NCBI GenBank assembly: GCA_030148775.1
Contig: JASBST010000104.1
Span: 1-64,000 of the forward strand
Reading direction: 5' to 3'
DNA length: 64,000 bases
From: Thiogranum sp.
Lineage (GTDB): Bacteria > Pseudomonadota > Gammaproteobacteria > DSM-19610
Both the position numbers and the translations under genes were made by a program. How positions within the stretch are numbered: the stretch's first letter is position 1; every line of letters begins with the position of its first letter. The notes below the pieces were generated by a model, which was not told where the DNA came from, searched no databases, and was given only the letters and a program-made list of their open reading frames with translations. Positions 51,735 through 60,468 of this stretch are shown piece after piece.

Positions 51735-52337
51735 ATGAACGCACAGCTAGACAACCCGAATATGGACCAGTGGCTGAACCAGAAACTGGACGAGCTCTTA
51801 CCCGGTAAACTGGCGCAGATCGAAGCCGACAAAACGCCGTCGATGGCGATCATTGCCACCAAGGGCACTCTCGATTGGGCCTACCCGCCCTTTATTCTGG
51901 CCTCCACCGCCGCGGCCCTGGGCTGGGACACCTCTATTTTCTTCACCTTTTATGGCTTGTTGTTGCTGAAAAAGGAAATTCCTTCGGAGGTATCACCGCT
52001 GGGTAATCCGGCGATGCCGATGAAGATGCCTTTCGGTCCGAAGTGGTTTCAGGACTTCAACTGGCCGATGCCCAACCTGCTGATGGCCGGCGTTCCCGGG
52101 TTCGAGAAAGTCGCCACCGGCCTGATGAAGAAGACATTCAAGAGCAAGGGCGTCGCCAGCGTCGAGGAATTGCGCAGCCTGTGCCTCGAAGCCGATGTCA
52201 AAATGGTCGCCTGCCAGATGACGGTCGACGTCTTCGGTTTCGAGCGCAGTGAGTTTATCCCGGAAGTCAACGACTACGTCGGCGCCACTTATTTCCTGCC
52301 GGTGGCGCAAAAATCCGACGTCTGTCTGTTTATCTGA
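51735..52337 (+). CDS. DsrE2-family (DsrE/DsrF/DrsH-like) protein
   Basis: This 200-residue protein of the DsrE2/PF13686 type has MAIIATKGTLDWAYPPFILA and a hydrophobic FFTFYGLLLLKK segment. The Cys pair lies in RSLCLEADVKMVACQMTVDV. DsrE2 proteins are linked to sulfane sulfur transfer together with TusA and rhodanese proteins, none of which is in the window. AGGAG lies nine bases before the ATG. An intrinsic terminator follows at 52362. Confidence 0.88.
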   Translation: MNAQLDNPNMDQWLNQKLDELLPGKLAQIEADKTPSMAIIATKGTLDWAYPPFILASTAAALGWDTSIFFTFYGLLLLKKEIPSEVSPLGNPAMPMKMPFGPKWFQDFNWPMPNLLMAGVPGFEKVATGLMKKTFKSKGVASVEELRSLCLEADVKMVACQMTVDVFGFERSEFIPEVNDYVGATYFLPVAQKSDVCLFI

Positions 52338-52361
52338 CCCACCCGTCTACCTCCACCCGTT

Positions 52362-52388
52362 ACCGGCGCTAGTCGCCGGTTTTTTTTT
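52362..52388 (+). terminator. intrinsic terminator after the DsrE2 gene
   Basis: ACCGGCG (52362-52368), loop CTAGT, CGCCGGT (52374-52380), followed directly by a run of eight further T. It ends the TetR-controlled forward operon before mfd. Confidence 0.88.
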
Positions 52389-52433
52389 GCCGTTGTTGTG
52401 CGACAATAACGCGTTTTCAGCCGACTGCGCGTT

Positions 52434-55400
52434 ATGTCCACTCATCCCCTCGCCGCCGACAGCACCCCCCTCGGCGATGACAATCCTTTGCGGCCGCCGT
52501 TGCCCGAGGCGGGCAGCCGCCTGATCTGGTCGCGGCTCTACGGCGACAGTCTGCCCCTGGTACTCGCGCGTGCGGCGGAAAATCGCGACGGTCCGGTGCT
52601 GGTGGTCACCGCCGATAGTCAGGATGCCGAGCGGCTGCAGCAACAGCTGATTTTCTTTCGTGCCGACAAATCGCTGGATGTGCTCTGTTTCCCGGACTGG
52701 GAAACCCTGCCGTACGACCGTTTTTCGCCGCACCAGGACATCGTGTCGCAACGACTGCAGACGTTGCACCGGCTGCCCGGTTTGCAGCGCGGTATTCTGC
52801 TGGTGCCGGTGGCGACGCTGCTGCAACGGCTGCCGCCAGCGGATTTTCTCGACCGCTACACCCTGATGCTCGACCGCGGCCAGAAGCTCGACCTGGACAG
52901 TATGCGCGCGCGTCTGGAAAAGGCCGGATACCGGTGTGTTTCCCAGGTGATGGAACACGGCGAATTCGCCGTGCGCGGTTCAATTCTGGATCTGTTTCCG
53001 ATGGGCTCGCGGACGCCTTACCGGATCGACCTGTTCGACGACGAGATCGAGAGTATTCGTACCTTCGACCCGGACACGCAGCGTTCGCAACAACCCGTCG
53101 ATAACATCCGTCTGCTGCCGGCACGAGAGTTCCCGGTCGACACCGAGGCCGTCACCCGCTTTCGTCAGGCCTGGCGCGAATGTTTTGAGGGCGACCCACA
53201 GCGCGCGTTGATGTATCGCGACGTCAGCAACGGACTCTTCCCCAATGGCGTTGAATACTATCTGCCGTTGTTTCTCGAGCGCACCGCGACCTTGTTCGAC
53301 TATCTGCCAAACACCACCTGCCTGGTGACGACGCACGCGGCCGACAGCGCCATTTCCGGCTTCCGCCAGTCCCTGGCCGAACGTTATGAATCCCTGCGTC
53401 ATGATATCGAGCATCCCCTGTTGCCGCCGCGGCGTCTGTATCTGGACGAGGCGGAACTGGCCCGGGTGACCGACGCTTACGCCCGTATCGACGTACAGCG
53501 CGCCGAAACCCTGGAAGACACAGACACGGCTCGAAAATTTGCCACCCGCGCCCTGCCGACGCTGCGCGTGCAGGCGCGCGCTGAACGGCCGGCGGCGGCG
53601 TTGCAGGATTTTCTGGCCGATCTGCACGGACGGGTGTTGATTTGTGCCGAATCCGCCGGCCGGCGGGAAACGCTGCTGAGCCAATTGCGTGAATTCGGCC
53701 TCACGCCGCGCCCCATGGACGGCTGGCGGGAGTACTGCGAGTCCGACGTCGGTCTGGCCATTACCGTGGCGCCGCTGGAACAGGGAATGTGGTTGCGAAC
53801 CACGCCACCGATCGTGGTCATTACCGAGCCGCAGCTGTTCGGTGAACGCGCTCTGCAGCAACGTCGACGTCGGCCGCGGCGGGATGCCGATGTCATTGTT
53901 CGCAACCTCACTGATCTGAACGCAGGCGCTCCGGTGGTGCACGAGGATCACGGTGTGGGGCGTTACCTGGGGTTGAAAACGCTGGCGGTCGGCGGCTTTG
54001 AAACCGAATTCCTCGCCCTCGAGTATTCCGGCGGCGACAAACTTTATGTGCCCGTGGCATCGCTGCATCTGATCAGCCGCTACACCGGTGCGGCGCCGCA
54101 AAGTGCGCCACTGCACAAGCTGGGCAACGACCAGTGGGAAAAGGCGCGCAAGAAAGCCGCCGAACGCGTGCACGATGTGGCTGCGGAATTACTCGACATC
54201 TACGCCCGACGCGCGGCGCGCAAGGGTCATGCCGCGAACCTGGACAACGACGAATATCAGGCTTTTTCCGCCGCCTTTCCCTTTGAAGAAACCCCGGATC
54301 AGGCACAGGCGATCGAGGCGGTGCTCGATGACATGCGCTCGCAGCGTCCGATGGACCGCGTTGTGTGCGGCGATGTCGGTTTCGGCAAGACAGAGGTGGC
54401 GATGCGCGCGGCGTTTATCGCCGCGCAATCCGGACGACAGGTGGCGGTTCTAGTGCCGACCACCCTGCTCGCCCAGCAGCACTACCAGAATTTCAGCGAT
54501 CGCTTCGCCGATTGGCCGGTACGTATCGATGTGCTGTCACGTTTCCGCAATAAGAAACAACAGGAACATATCATTGAGCAGTTCCGTGCCGGTACACTCG
54601 ACATCCTGATCGGCACCCACAAGATTCTCCAGGATGACATTCAACCCAAGAATCTCGGTCTGGTGATCATCGACGAGGAGCATCGTTTCGGCGTTCGTCA
54701 AAAGGAAAAGTTCAAGGCATTGCGCAGCGAAGTCGACCTGCTCACGCTCACCGCCACGCCGATTCCGCGCACCTTGAACATGTCGCTCTCGGGGCTGCGC
54801 GATCTGTCGATCATCGCCACACCGCCGGTACAGCGCCTGGCGATCAAGACGTTTATCAGCGAGTGGAACAAGGGCACCATCCGCGAGGCCTGCTTGCGGG
54901 AAATCAAACGCGGCGGACAGGTCTACTTTCTCCACAACGAAGTCGAAACCATAGACAAACTCGGGCGTGAATTGCAGGAACTGTTGCCGGAGGCCAGTCT
55001 GCAGATCGGCCACGGGCAGATGCGCGAACGTGATCTGGAACAGGTGATGCTCGACTTTTATCACCGTCGTTTCAATATCCTGCTCTGCACCACCATCATC
55101 GAAAGCGGCATCGACGTACCGACGGCCAACACCATCATTATCAATCGCGCCGATCGCCTGGGTCTGGCGCAGTTGCATCAGTTGCGCGGACGGGTCGGGC
55201 GTTCCCATCATCGTGCCTACGCCTATCTGATGGTGCCGCCGAGGCCGGCGATGACCGCGGATGCGATCAAACGCATCGAAGCGATAGAATCACTGGAAGA
55301 CCTCGGTGCCGGCTTCACCATGGCCACCCACGATCTGGAGATACGTGGTGCCGGCGAACTGCTCGGTGACGAGCAGAGCGGACAGATCCACGAAATCGGT

Positions 55401-55949
55401 TTCAGTCTCTACAGCGAATTGCTGGAACGGGCCGTTGCGGCCTTGAAGGCGGGCCGTCAGCCGGAACTCGACCGGCCGCTTAACCACGGCCCCGAGGTCG
55501 ATCTGCATATGCCGGCATTGATTCCGAACGACTATCTTGCCGATGTCCATGGACGTCTGGTGTTGTACAAACGCATTGCCAGCGCTTCCGATGCCGACGA
55601 ACTGCGTGAATTGCAGGTGGAGATGATCGATCGTTTCGGGCTCCTGCCCGATGCCGTGAAGCAGCTGTTCGCCGTTACCGAGCTCAAGCTCAAGGCTGTG
55701 CCGCTGGGCATCGCCAAGATCGATGTCGGCGCCGCCAGCGGCCGTCTGATTTTCGGCCCGCAGCCGCAAGCCGACGCGGCGACCATTGTGCGGCTGATCC
55801 AGTCGGAACCGGAGCACTACAGTCTGGACGGCGCGGACAAGATCCGCTTCCAGTTCGATATGAGCGAGCGCGAACAACGCATCGCCCGCGTGTCGCAATT
55901 GCTCGACAACTTGAGCCCGCGCGACGAGTCAGGCAGGATAGCGTCATGA
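52434..55949 (+). CDS. mfd: transcription-repair coupling factor Mfd
   Basis: This 1171-residue DNA translocase removes RNA polymerase stalled at lesions and recruits UvrA. Domain order is normal. UvrB-like N-terminal modules run from about 20-360 (VLCFPDWETLPYDRFSPHQDIV). The RNA polymerase-interacting CarD-like domain is near 500-570 (LTDLNAGAPVVHEDHGVGRYLGL, cited here as domain start), and the RecG-like helicase follows with Walker A CGDVGFGKTEVAMRA, VIIDEEHRFGV, TATPIPRTL and LHQLRGRVGRSHH. The C-terminal TRCF domain (IPNDYLADVHGRLVLYKRIA) is present. Its stop overlaps the csiV start (ATGA). Confidence 0.97.
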   Translation: MSTHPLAADSTPLGDDNPLRPPLPEAGSRLIWSRLYGDSLPLVLARAAENRDGPVLVVTADSQDAERLQQQLIFFRADKSLDVLCFPDWETLPYDRFSPHQDIVSQRLQTLHRLPGLQRGILLVPVATLLQRLPPADFLDRYTLMLDRGQKLDLDSMRARLEKAGYRCVSQVMEHGEFAVRGSILDLFPMGSRTPYRIDLFDDEIESIRTFDPDTQRSQQPVDNIRLLPAREFPVDTEAVTRFRQAWRECFEGDPQRALMYRDVSNGLFPNGVEYYLPLFLERTATLFDYLPNTTCLVTTHAADSAISGFRQSLAERYESLRHDIEHPLLPPRRLYLDEAELARVTDAYARIDVQRAETLEDTDTARKFATRALPTLRVQARAERPAAALQDFLADLHGRVLICAESAGRRETLLSQLREFGLTPRPMDGWREYCESDVGLAITVAPLEQGMWLRTTPPIVVITEPQLFGERALQQRRRRPRRDADVIVRNLTDLNAGAPVVHEDHGVGRYLGLKTLAVGGFETEFLALEYSGGDKLYVPVASLHLISRYTGAAPQSAPLHKLGNDQWEKARKKAAERVHDVAAELLDIYARRAARKGHAANLDNDEYQAFSAAFPFEETPDQAQAIEAVLDDMRSQRPMDRVVCGDVGFGKTEVAMRAAFIAAQSGRQVAVLVPTTLLAQQHYQNFSDRFADWPVRIDVLSRFRNKKQQEHIIEQFRAGTLDILIGTHKILQDDIQPKNLGLVIIDEEHRFGVRQKEKFKALRSEVDLLTLTATPIPRTLNMSLSGLRDLSIIATPPVQRLAIKTFISEWNKGTIREACLREIKRGGQVYFLHNEVETIDKLGRELQELLPEASLQIGHGQMRERDLEQVMLDFYHRRFNILLCTTIIESGIDVPTANTIIINRADRLGLAQLHQLRGRVGRSHHRAYAYLMVPPRPAMTADAIKRIEAIESLEDLGAGFTMATHDLEIRGAGELLGDEQSGQIHEIGFSLYSELLERAVAALKAGRQPELDRPLNHGPEVDLHMPALIPNDYLADVHGRLVLYKRIASASDADELRELQVEMIDRFGLLPDAVKQLFAVTELKLKAVPLGIAKIDVGAASGRLIFGPQPQADAATIVRLIQSEPEHYSLDGADKIRFQFDMSEREQRIARVSQLLDNLSPRDESGRIAS

Positions 55950-56572
55950 CAAATCTGCTAAGGGCTTTTATTGTCGCTGTGGTATGGCTCGGCGGGCCTG
56001 CCCTGGCCCAGGCCGCGGACACGCCGCGACAATATGACATAGAACTTCTGATATTCCGCAACCTGGTGGCGAACGATAACGGCGAGCTTTGGCCACAGGA
56101 TTACAGCAGCGACTGGGATAGCACAAACACCAACGGCACATCCCCGCGTGCGGCGGTAACCTGGCTGCCCGAAAGCAGTTTCCGGTTGAAGCCAGAACGT
56201 GCCGCGCTTAATCGCTCCGCGCAATACCGGACCCTGGCCTATGTGGCCTGGCGCCAGCCCGTGACCGACAGGGCCGACGCGCGTCCCGTGTCGCTGTCCG
56301 AACGCGGCGGCAACGACACCGCCTGGGTGGACGGTACCGCCACGGTTGCCGTCGAACGCTATCTGCACCTGGCGCTGGATCTGCAATTACATCTGCCGGG
56401 AACGGATGCGCAGGCGGCGCAGATCCGTCTCACCGAGCAACGCCGCATGCGCAGCCGCGAGCTGCATTACTTCGACAATCCGCGCTTCGGGGTGATTGCG
56501 CTGATTACCCCCTACGAAGCGCCGACCAAGACCGGAGATCGTCAGCCGGTCGAGCTTTCGCGCAAACCATAA
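55946..56572 (+). CDS. csiV: CsiV-family envelope protein
   Basis: This 208-residue exported protein has a signal peptide (ends near PALAQAA) and the family opening RQYDIELLIFRN. YDIE-LIF plus later ERYLHLALDLQLHLP and ELHYFDNPRFGVIALITPY match CsiV (PF10972). In Vibrio, CsiV is a periplasmic partner needed for activity of the LpoA-PBP1a cell-wall synthase. It overlaps mfd by ATGA, a common arrangement. A bidirectional terminator follows. Confidence 0.88.
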   Translation: MTNLLRAFIVAVVWLGGPALAQAADTPRQYDIELLIFRNLVANDNGELWPQDYSSDWDSTNTNGTSPRAAVTWLPESSFRLKPERAALNRSAQYRTLAYVAWRQPVTDRADARPVSLSERGGNDTAWVDGTATVAVERYLHLALDLQLHLPGTDAQAAQIRLTEQRRMRSRELHYFDNPRFGVIALITPYEAPTKTGDRQPVELSRKP

Positions 56573-56575
56573 AAA

Positions 56576-56599
56576 AAAACCGGGCCGAAGCCCGGTTTT
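56576..56599. terminator. bidirectional intrinsic terminator
   Basis: AAAACCGGGC (56576-56585), loop CGAA, GCCCGGTTTT (56590-56599). The A-run on the left and T-run on the right let it act in both directions, between csiV and the convergent gene at 56616. Confidence 0.88.
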
Positions 56600-56615
56600 G
56601 CGGTCACGACCGCTA

Positions 56616-57071
56616 TCAGGACGCGGTCTGGTATTTCTCTTTCGCCTCCCGCGCCGCGCGGGCTTCCTCGGGTTCATAAGCCTTACCCGACCAAAGCATT
56701 TCATAGGCGATTTCTTCGTTGCCGTTTTCGCACAATTCCAGGACGTCCTGGAACAGCGGCTGGAAGGTATCGCTACGGTGAGAGCGCTCGTGATCTTCAA
56801 AAGTATTCCAGAAAGTCACTATAAGCGCTTCTTTTCCTTTGAGTTCACTCTCCACGGCCTTGCCGATGGTAGAACCCTCGTTGGAAACGTCGCCCTTGTT
56901 CAGGCAGACGAAACCGCCAACAAAACCGGTTTCGGAGTGATAAGTTTTGACGTTCTCACACAGGATCGCGACGCGTTCCTGCAAATCGTCCACCGTGTAG
57001 TCCGGTTTCAGAATGACGCGATTCACCGTGACGATGCCGTTATGCGGAAAATTCTGAATCAGTCCGGTCAT
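56616..57071 (-). CDS. dimeric alpha/beta-barrel-like (ABM-type) protein of unknown function
   Basis: This 151-residue cytoplasmic protein has strand-helix segments VNRVILKPDYTVDDLQERVA, GFVGGFVCLNKGDV, KEALIVTFWNTFEDHERSHR and the heat-shock-like tail EPEEARAAREAKEK. These fit a ferredoxin-like dimeric barrel related to antibiotic biosynthesis monooxygenases, but no cofactor site is obvious. GAGGAG lies about eight bases before the ATG. A promoter with a 15-base palindrome is upstream at 57111-57140. Confidence 0.6.
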   Translation of the reverse strand: MTGLIQNFPHNGIVTVNRVILKPDYTVDDLQERVAILCENVKTYHSETGFVGGFVCLNKGDVSNEGSTIGKAVESELKGKEALIVTFWNTFEDHERSHRSDTFQPLFQDVLELCENGNEEIAYEMLWSGKAYEPEEARAAREAKEKYQTAS

Positions 57072-57110
57072 ATCTCACTCCTCTTAGTTGCCTTTTCATT
57101 AGTAAAATCT

Positions 57111-57140
57111 AATATAGTATATCCTGACTTAATAAGTCAA
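57111..57140 (-). promoter_or_regulatory. promoter with perfect palindrome for the gene at 57071
   Basis: On the reverse strand TTGACT (57140-57135) and TATATT (57116-57111) are 18 bases apart. The perfect palindrome TGACTTA-A-TAAGTCA at 57125-57139 covers most of the -35 and part of the spacer, the usual place for a repressor operator. The gap 57072-57196 is much more AT-rich than its surroundings. Confidence 0.55.
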
Positions 57141-57196
57141 GTATTAGGGCTGATATTTGTAAAACTTATGGTCTATTGTATATCAATAATTAACAA

Positions 57197-57967
57197 TTAG
57201 TTACAATCATTTGTTAATGACTCCAGAGTGGGAATCGCCGTTTCTAACAAATGACGTACTGTTTCCATTCCGTGAGAAAGATTGGCGTCAATGGCTTCGA
57301 GGTCGATTTCACCGTCGCCGTCGCCGCGACCGGCCGCCCGATTGGCCACCACCGCGCAACAGGCGTAGTCCAGCCCGAGCTCGCGCGCCAGGGCCGCTTC
57401 CGGCATGCCGGTCATCCCCACCATGGTGCAGCCGTCCTTTTCCAGGCGGTCGATTTCGGCCGCCGTCTCCAGTCTGGGACCCTGAGTCGCGCCGTAGGTG
57501 CCGTAGTCCACGAACGGGATGTTCAGGCCGGTGGCGGCGTCGATCAGCAGCCGACGCAGAACTTCGCTGTACGGATGGGTGAAATCGATATGGGTGACCT
57601 GCGTCAGGTTGCTCTCGAAATAGGTGTGTTTGCGCGACCAGGTGTAATCGATAATCTGGTCCGGTATCGCCAGCATGGGGGGTTTGAGGCCGGCCGCGAT
57701 ACCCCCCACCGCCGCCACCGCGATCACACTGTCGACGCCGGTTTCCTTCAAGGCCCAGATATTGGCGCGAAAATTCACCATGTGCGGGGGGATCGTGTGA
57801 CCGTGTCCGTGACGCGGCAGAAACACCACGTCTTTGTCACACAGTCGTCCATGCACCAGAGGGCCGGACGGTTCGCCATAGGGCGTGCGCATGACTTCGC
57901 GCTTTCTAATTTCAAGATTCTTGAGCGTAGTCAGTCCGGTTCCACCGATAATTGCCAGTTCTGCCAT
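57197..57967 (-). CDS. mtiP: S-methyl-5'-thioinosine / methylthioadenosine phosphorylase
   Basis: This 256-residue PNP-family phosphorylase recycles methylthio-nucleosides left by polyamine synthesis. Motifs: MAELAIIGGTGLT, phosphate-binding FLPRHGHGHTIPPH, VAAVGGIA, GPRLETAAEI and MVGMTGMPEAALARELG. The gammaproteobacterial form with this length usually prefers methylthioinosine. The ATG at 57967 gives the conserved start; a TTG at 57988 overlapping hpt is possible but less likely. It follows hpt, so both salvage hypoxanthine-type purines. Confidence 0.88.
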   Translation of the reverse strand: MAELAIIGGTGLTTLKNLEIRKREVMRTPYGEPSGPLVHGRLCDKDVVFLPRHGHGHTIPPHMVNFRANIWALKETGVDSVIAVAAVGGIAAGLKPPMLAIPDQIIDYTWSRKHTYFESNLTQVTHIDFTHPYSEVLRRLLIDAATGLNIPFVDYGTYGATQGPRLETAAEIDRLEKDGCTMVGMTGMPEAALARELGLDYACCAVVANRAAGRGDGDGEIDLEAIDANLSHGMETVRHLLETAIPTLESLTNDCN

Positions 57968-57984
57968 AACGTTTATAGTCCCAG

Positions 57985-58533
57985 TCAATCGTCTTTGACG
58001 GCGTAAATGCCTTTGAGGTTACGCCAGTAGCCGTGATAATCCATTCCGTAACCGAACACGTAGCGGTCGGCGACCTGCAGACCGACAAAATCCGGCTGCA
58101 CGTCGGGATGCTTGCGCTCGTGGTCTTTCTCCACCAACACCGCGCTATAGACGGCCTGCGCCCGTTGTTCGCGGCAGTAGCGCAGAATCGCCGCCAGCGT
58201 CAGACCCTCGTCGAGTATGTCGTCCACCACGATCAGGGTGCGGCCGGTCAGCGGCTGTGACGGCGGTGTGATCCATTTCAGTTCTTCGCCGCCGCGCGTT
58301 CCGTGATAACGGGTGGCGTGCAGATAATCGAGCTGGACGGGGAAATCGAGCCGGGTGAACAGCTCGCCGGCCGCCACCAGACCGCCGGTCATCACGCACA
58401 ACAACAACGGGTCCTGTCCGGCCACCGCCGCTTCGATCTCGGCGGCCATGCGATCCAGCGCCGCGGCGACTTGTGTCGGCGTGTACAGTTGGTCGGCGCT
58501 GTCACGCACCGCCAGGATTTGTTCGTTTTCCAT
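57985..58533 (-). CDS. hpt: hypoxanthine-guanine phosphoribosyltransferase
   Basis: This 182-residue purine salvage enzyme makes IMP or GMP from the base and PRPP. LLCVMTGGLVAAGELF and the PRPP loop TLIVVDDILDEGLTLAAI (acidic pair then TL) are visible, with FVGLQVADRYVFGYGMDYHG in the base pocket. Context with mtiP suggests reuse of hypoxanthine released from methylthioinosine. nagZ lies 88 bases upstream on the same strand. Confidence 0.92.
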   Translation of the reverse strand: MENEQILAVRDSADQLYTPTQVAAALDRMAAEIEAAVAGQDPLLLCVMTGGLVAAGELFTRLDFPVQLDYLHATRYHGTRGGEELKWITPPSQPLTGRTLIVVDDILDEGLTLAAILRYCREQRAQAVYSAVLVEKDHERKHPDVQPDFVGLQVADRYVFGYGMDYHGYWRNLKGIYAVKDD

Positions 58534-58621
58534 TACCTGCCTTATTGTTGCGGGATGTTCCGGCTAGTGTATGCAACGCCCGCCGACAAATACACACCTG
58601 GTTTGCTTTTCTCCGCGCGCC

Positions 58622-59671
58622 CTATTCCAGGTCCATGTCGAGCCAGCGTTCGGATTGGCAGTTTTCCAGCAACCTGGTTGCGTTAAGCCAGCGTTCGCTG
58701 CGGTGTAACGTCTCGGGGGTGGGGAATGTTTTCCCGTGCATGCGTGCCAGCCGCAGTTGCGCCGCCGGATCGGTGTAATCGGCGAGCGATTCGACGACCT
58801 CCACGGCCCGTTCGGGTTGATTGCACACCAGCACCATGTCGCAGCCGGCTTCCAGGGCGAGGCGGGCGCGTTGCGGATAGTCACCGGCCCACTCGGCGCC
58901 GCCCATGCTCAGATCGTCGCTGAAGATCGCACCCTGAAACCCCAGTGCCCGCCGCAGCACCTGTTGCAGCCAGACGCGGGAGAATCCGGCCGGTTGCGCG
59001 TCCACCAGCGGATAGAGCACGTGCGCGGCCATGACCGCGTTGAGTCCGTTACGTGCCAGGCGCTGGAAAGGAATCAGATCCTCCAGCTCCAAATCCACAT
59101 AACGCCGCGTGTCCTCGGGCAGACTGAGATGGGAGTCCACCGCCACACCGCCATGCCCGGGAAAATGTTTGCCCACAGTGGCCATCCCCGCTTCGTGCAT
59201 GCCGCGCTGGTAAGCCAGTGCCAGCTCGGTGACGACGGCTGGATCGCGATGGAACGCGCGATCGCCGATGACTTGGGAAATTCCCCGATCCAGGTCCAGG
59301 ACCGGCGCGAAGCTCAGATCCACGTTGACGGAAAGCACTTCGCTGGCCATCAGCCAACCCGCCTCGCGGGTCAGGGTCAGCGCGCGCTGCTTATCCTGCT
59401 GGTACAACTCGCCACAACGCCCCAGTGGCGGCAGGCGGAAGAAGCCGTCGCGCAGGCGCTGTACCCGTCCGCCTTCCTGGTCGACGGCGATCATCAACGG
59501 CTGCCGGCGTACCGCGTGGATATGCGTGCACAGCTCGCGTACCTGTTGCGGCGACTGGTAATTGCGGCTGAACAGGATAACGCCGCCGACCGCGGGGTGC
59601 TGCAACAGTTCGCGTTCTTCGGGCAACAACCCGGTACCGCGCAGATCGAGCATCACCGGCCCCATGCTCAT
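58622..59671 (-). CDS. nagZ: beta-N-acetylhexosaminidase NagZ
   Basis: This 349-residue family 3 glycosidase removes GlcNAc from muropeptides in peptidoglycan recycling and can feed beta-lactamase induction. Motifs: MGPVMLDLRG, VAVDQEGGRVQRLRDGF-like VDQEGGRVQRLRDG, KHFPGHGGVAVDSH (flexible-loop Asp-His pair) and IFSDDLSMGGA (catalytic Asp). The ATG at 59671 overlaps the stop of the ABC permease gene by ATGA, so it is made together with a peptide-type transporter. It ends with TAG. Confidence 0.94.
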   Translation of the reverse strand: MSMGPVMLDLRGTGLLPEERELLQHPAVGGVILFSRNYQSPQQVRELCTHIHAVRRQPLMIAVDQEGGRVQRLRDGFFRLPPLGRCGELYQQDKQRALTLTREAGWLMASEVLSVNVDLSFAPVLDLDRGISQVIGDRAFHRDPAVVTELALAYQRGMHEAGMATVGKHFPGHGGVAVDSHLSLPEDTRRYVDLELEDLIPFQRLARNGLNAVMAAHVLYPLVDAQPAGFSRVWLQQVLRRALGFQGAIFSDDLSMGGAEWAGDYPQRARLALEAGCDMVLVCNQPERAVEVVESLADYTDPAAQLRLARMHGKTFPTPETLHRSERWLNATRLLENCQSERWLDMDLE

Positions 59672-60468
59672 GCCGCGCTCCCGCGTACATCGAGCCGGTC
59701 GCGCAACCGGTCGCCGAGCAAATTGATGCTCAATACAACCAGAAACAGGGCCGCGCCTGGCGTCAATACCAGATGTGGCGCCACCAGCAGATAACGCACG
59801 CCGTCGCGAATCATGCTGCCCCAGGAGGCCGCGGGGGGTTGCACGCCAAGACCGAGAAAGGACAGCCCCGCCTCGGCGACAATCACCGCCGCGACGGCGA
59901 AGGTGGCCTCCACTACCAACGGCGCGGCGATCAGAGGTAACAGATGTCGCCGCAGAATATAGTGCCGGGGCGAACCCAGGGCGACGGCCGCCAGCACATG
60001 ATCGCGGTGTTTGACCGACAGTACCTGGGCCCGCGTCAGCCGGGCGAAACCGACCCAGCCCACCAGGCTGAGGGCGATCACCAGATTGCCGATGCCCGGT
60101 CCGAGCAGGCCGGCCAGGGCGATCGCTAGCAGGATTCCGGGAAAGGCCATGAAGATATCCAGCAGCAGCACCAGTGCCCGGTCCCAATGGCCGCCGAGGT
60201 AGGCGCCCAGACCGCCGAGCAGGGTGCCGACGACCAGAGACAGGCTGACCACGCTCGCGGCCACCCAGCAGGAAGTCCGTGCGCCGATCAGCAGCCGGTC
60301 GAGGAGCGGCCGGCCGAGATCATCGTAGCCGAGCCAGGCATTGCCGTCGGGGCCGTGCAGAATGGAGACCAGCGCCATACGCTCGGGGTGCAAGGGAAGA
60401 TAGGGCGCCAGCAGGGCCAGCGTCACCCAGCCACCGAGCAGCACAGCGGTCAGAAGCGGCGTTTTCAC
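59668..60468 (-). CDS. peptide-type ABC transporter permease, DppC/OppC family
   Basis: This 266-residue inner-membrane permease has about six membrane segments. The conserved ATPase-contact loop is VALGSPRHYILRRHLLPLI (EAA-like), and LSFLGLGVQPPAASWGSMI matches the DppC family. It starts with GTG 60468 overlapping the stop of the DppB-type gene. It ends four bases into nagZ. With nagZ and an L,D-transpeptidase nearby, a role in importing cell-wall peptides is likely but inferred. Confidence 0.9.
   Translation of the reverse strand: MKTPLLTAVLLGGWVTLALLAPYLPLHPERMALVSILHGPDGNAWLGYDDLGRPLLDRLLIGARTSCWVAASVVSLSLVVGTLLGGLGAYLGGHWDRALVLLLDIFMAFPGILLAIALAGLLGPGIGNLVIALSLVGWVGFARLTRAQVLSVKHRDHVLAAVALGSPRHYILRRHLLPLIAAPLVVEATFAVAAVIVAEAGLSFLGLGVQPPAASWGSMIRDGVRYLLVAPHLVLTPGAALFLVVLSINLLGDRLRDRLDVRGSAA

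Noticed and set aside
57197-57988. TTG start at 57988 for the phosphorylase gene
   Set aside because: ATG 57967 gives the conserved N-terminus of the family; the extra seven residues have no support.
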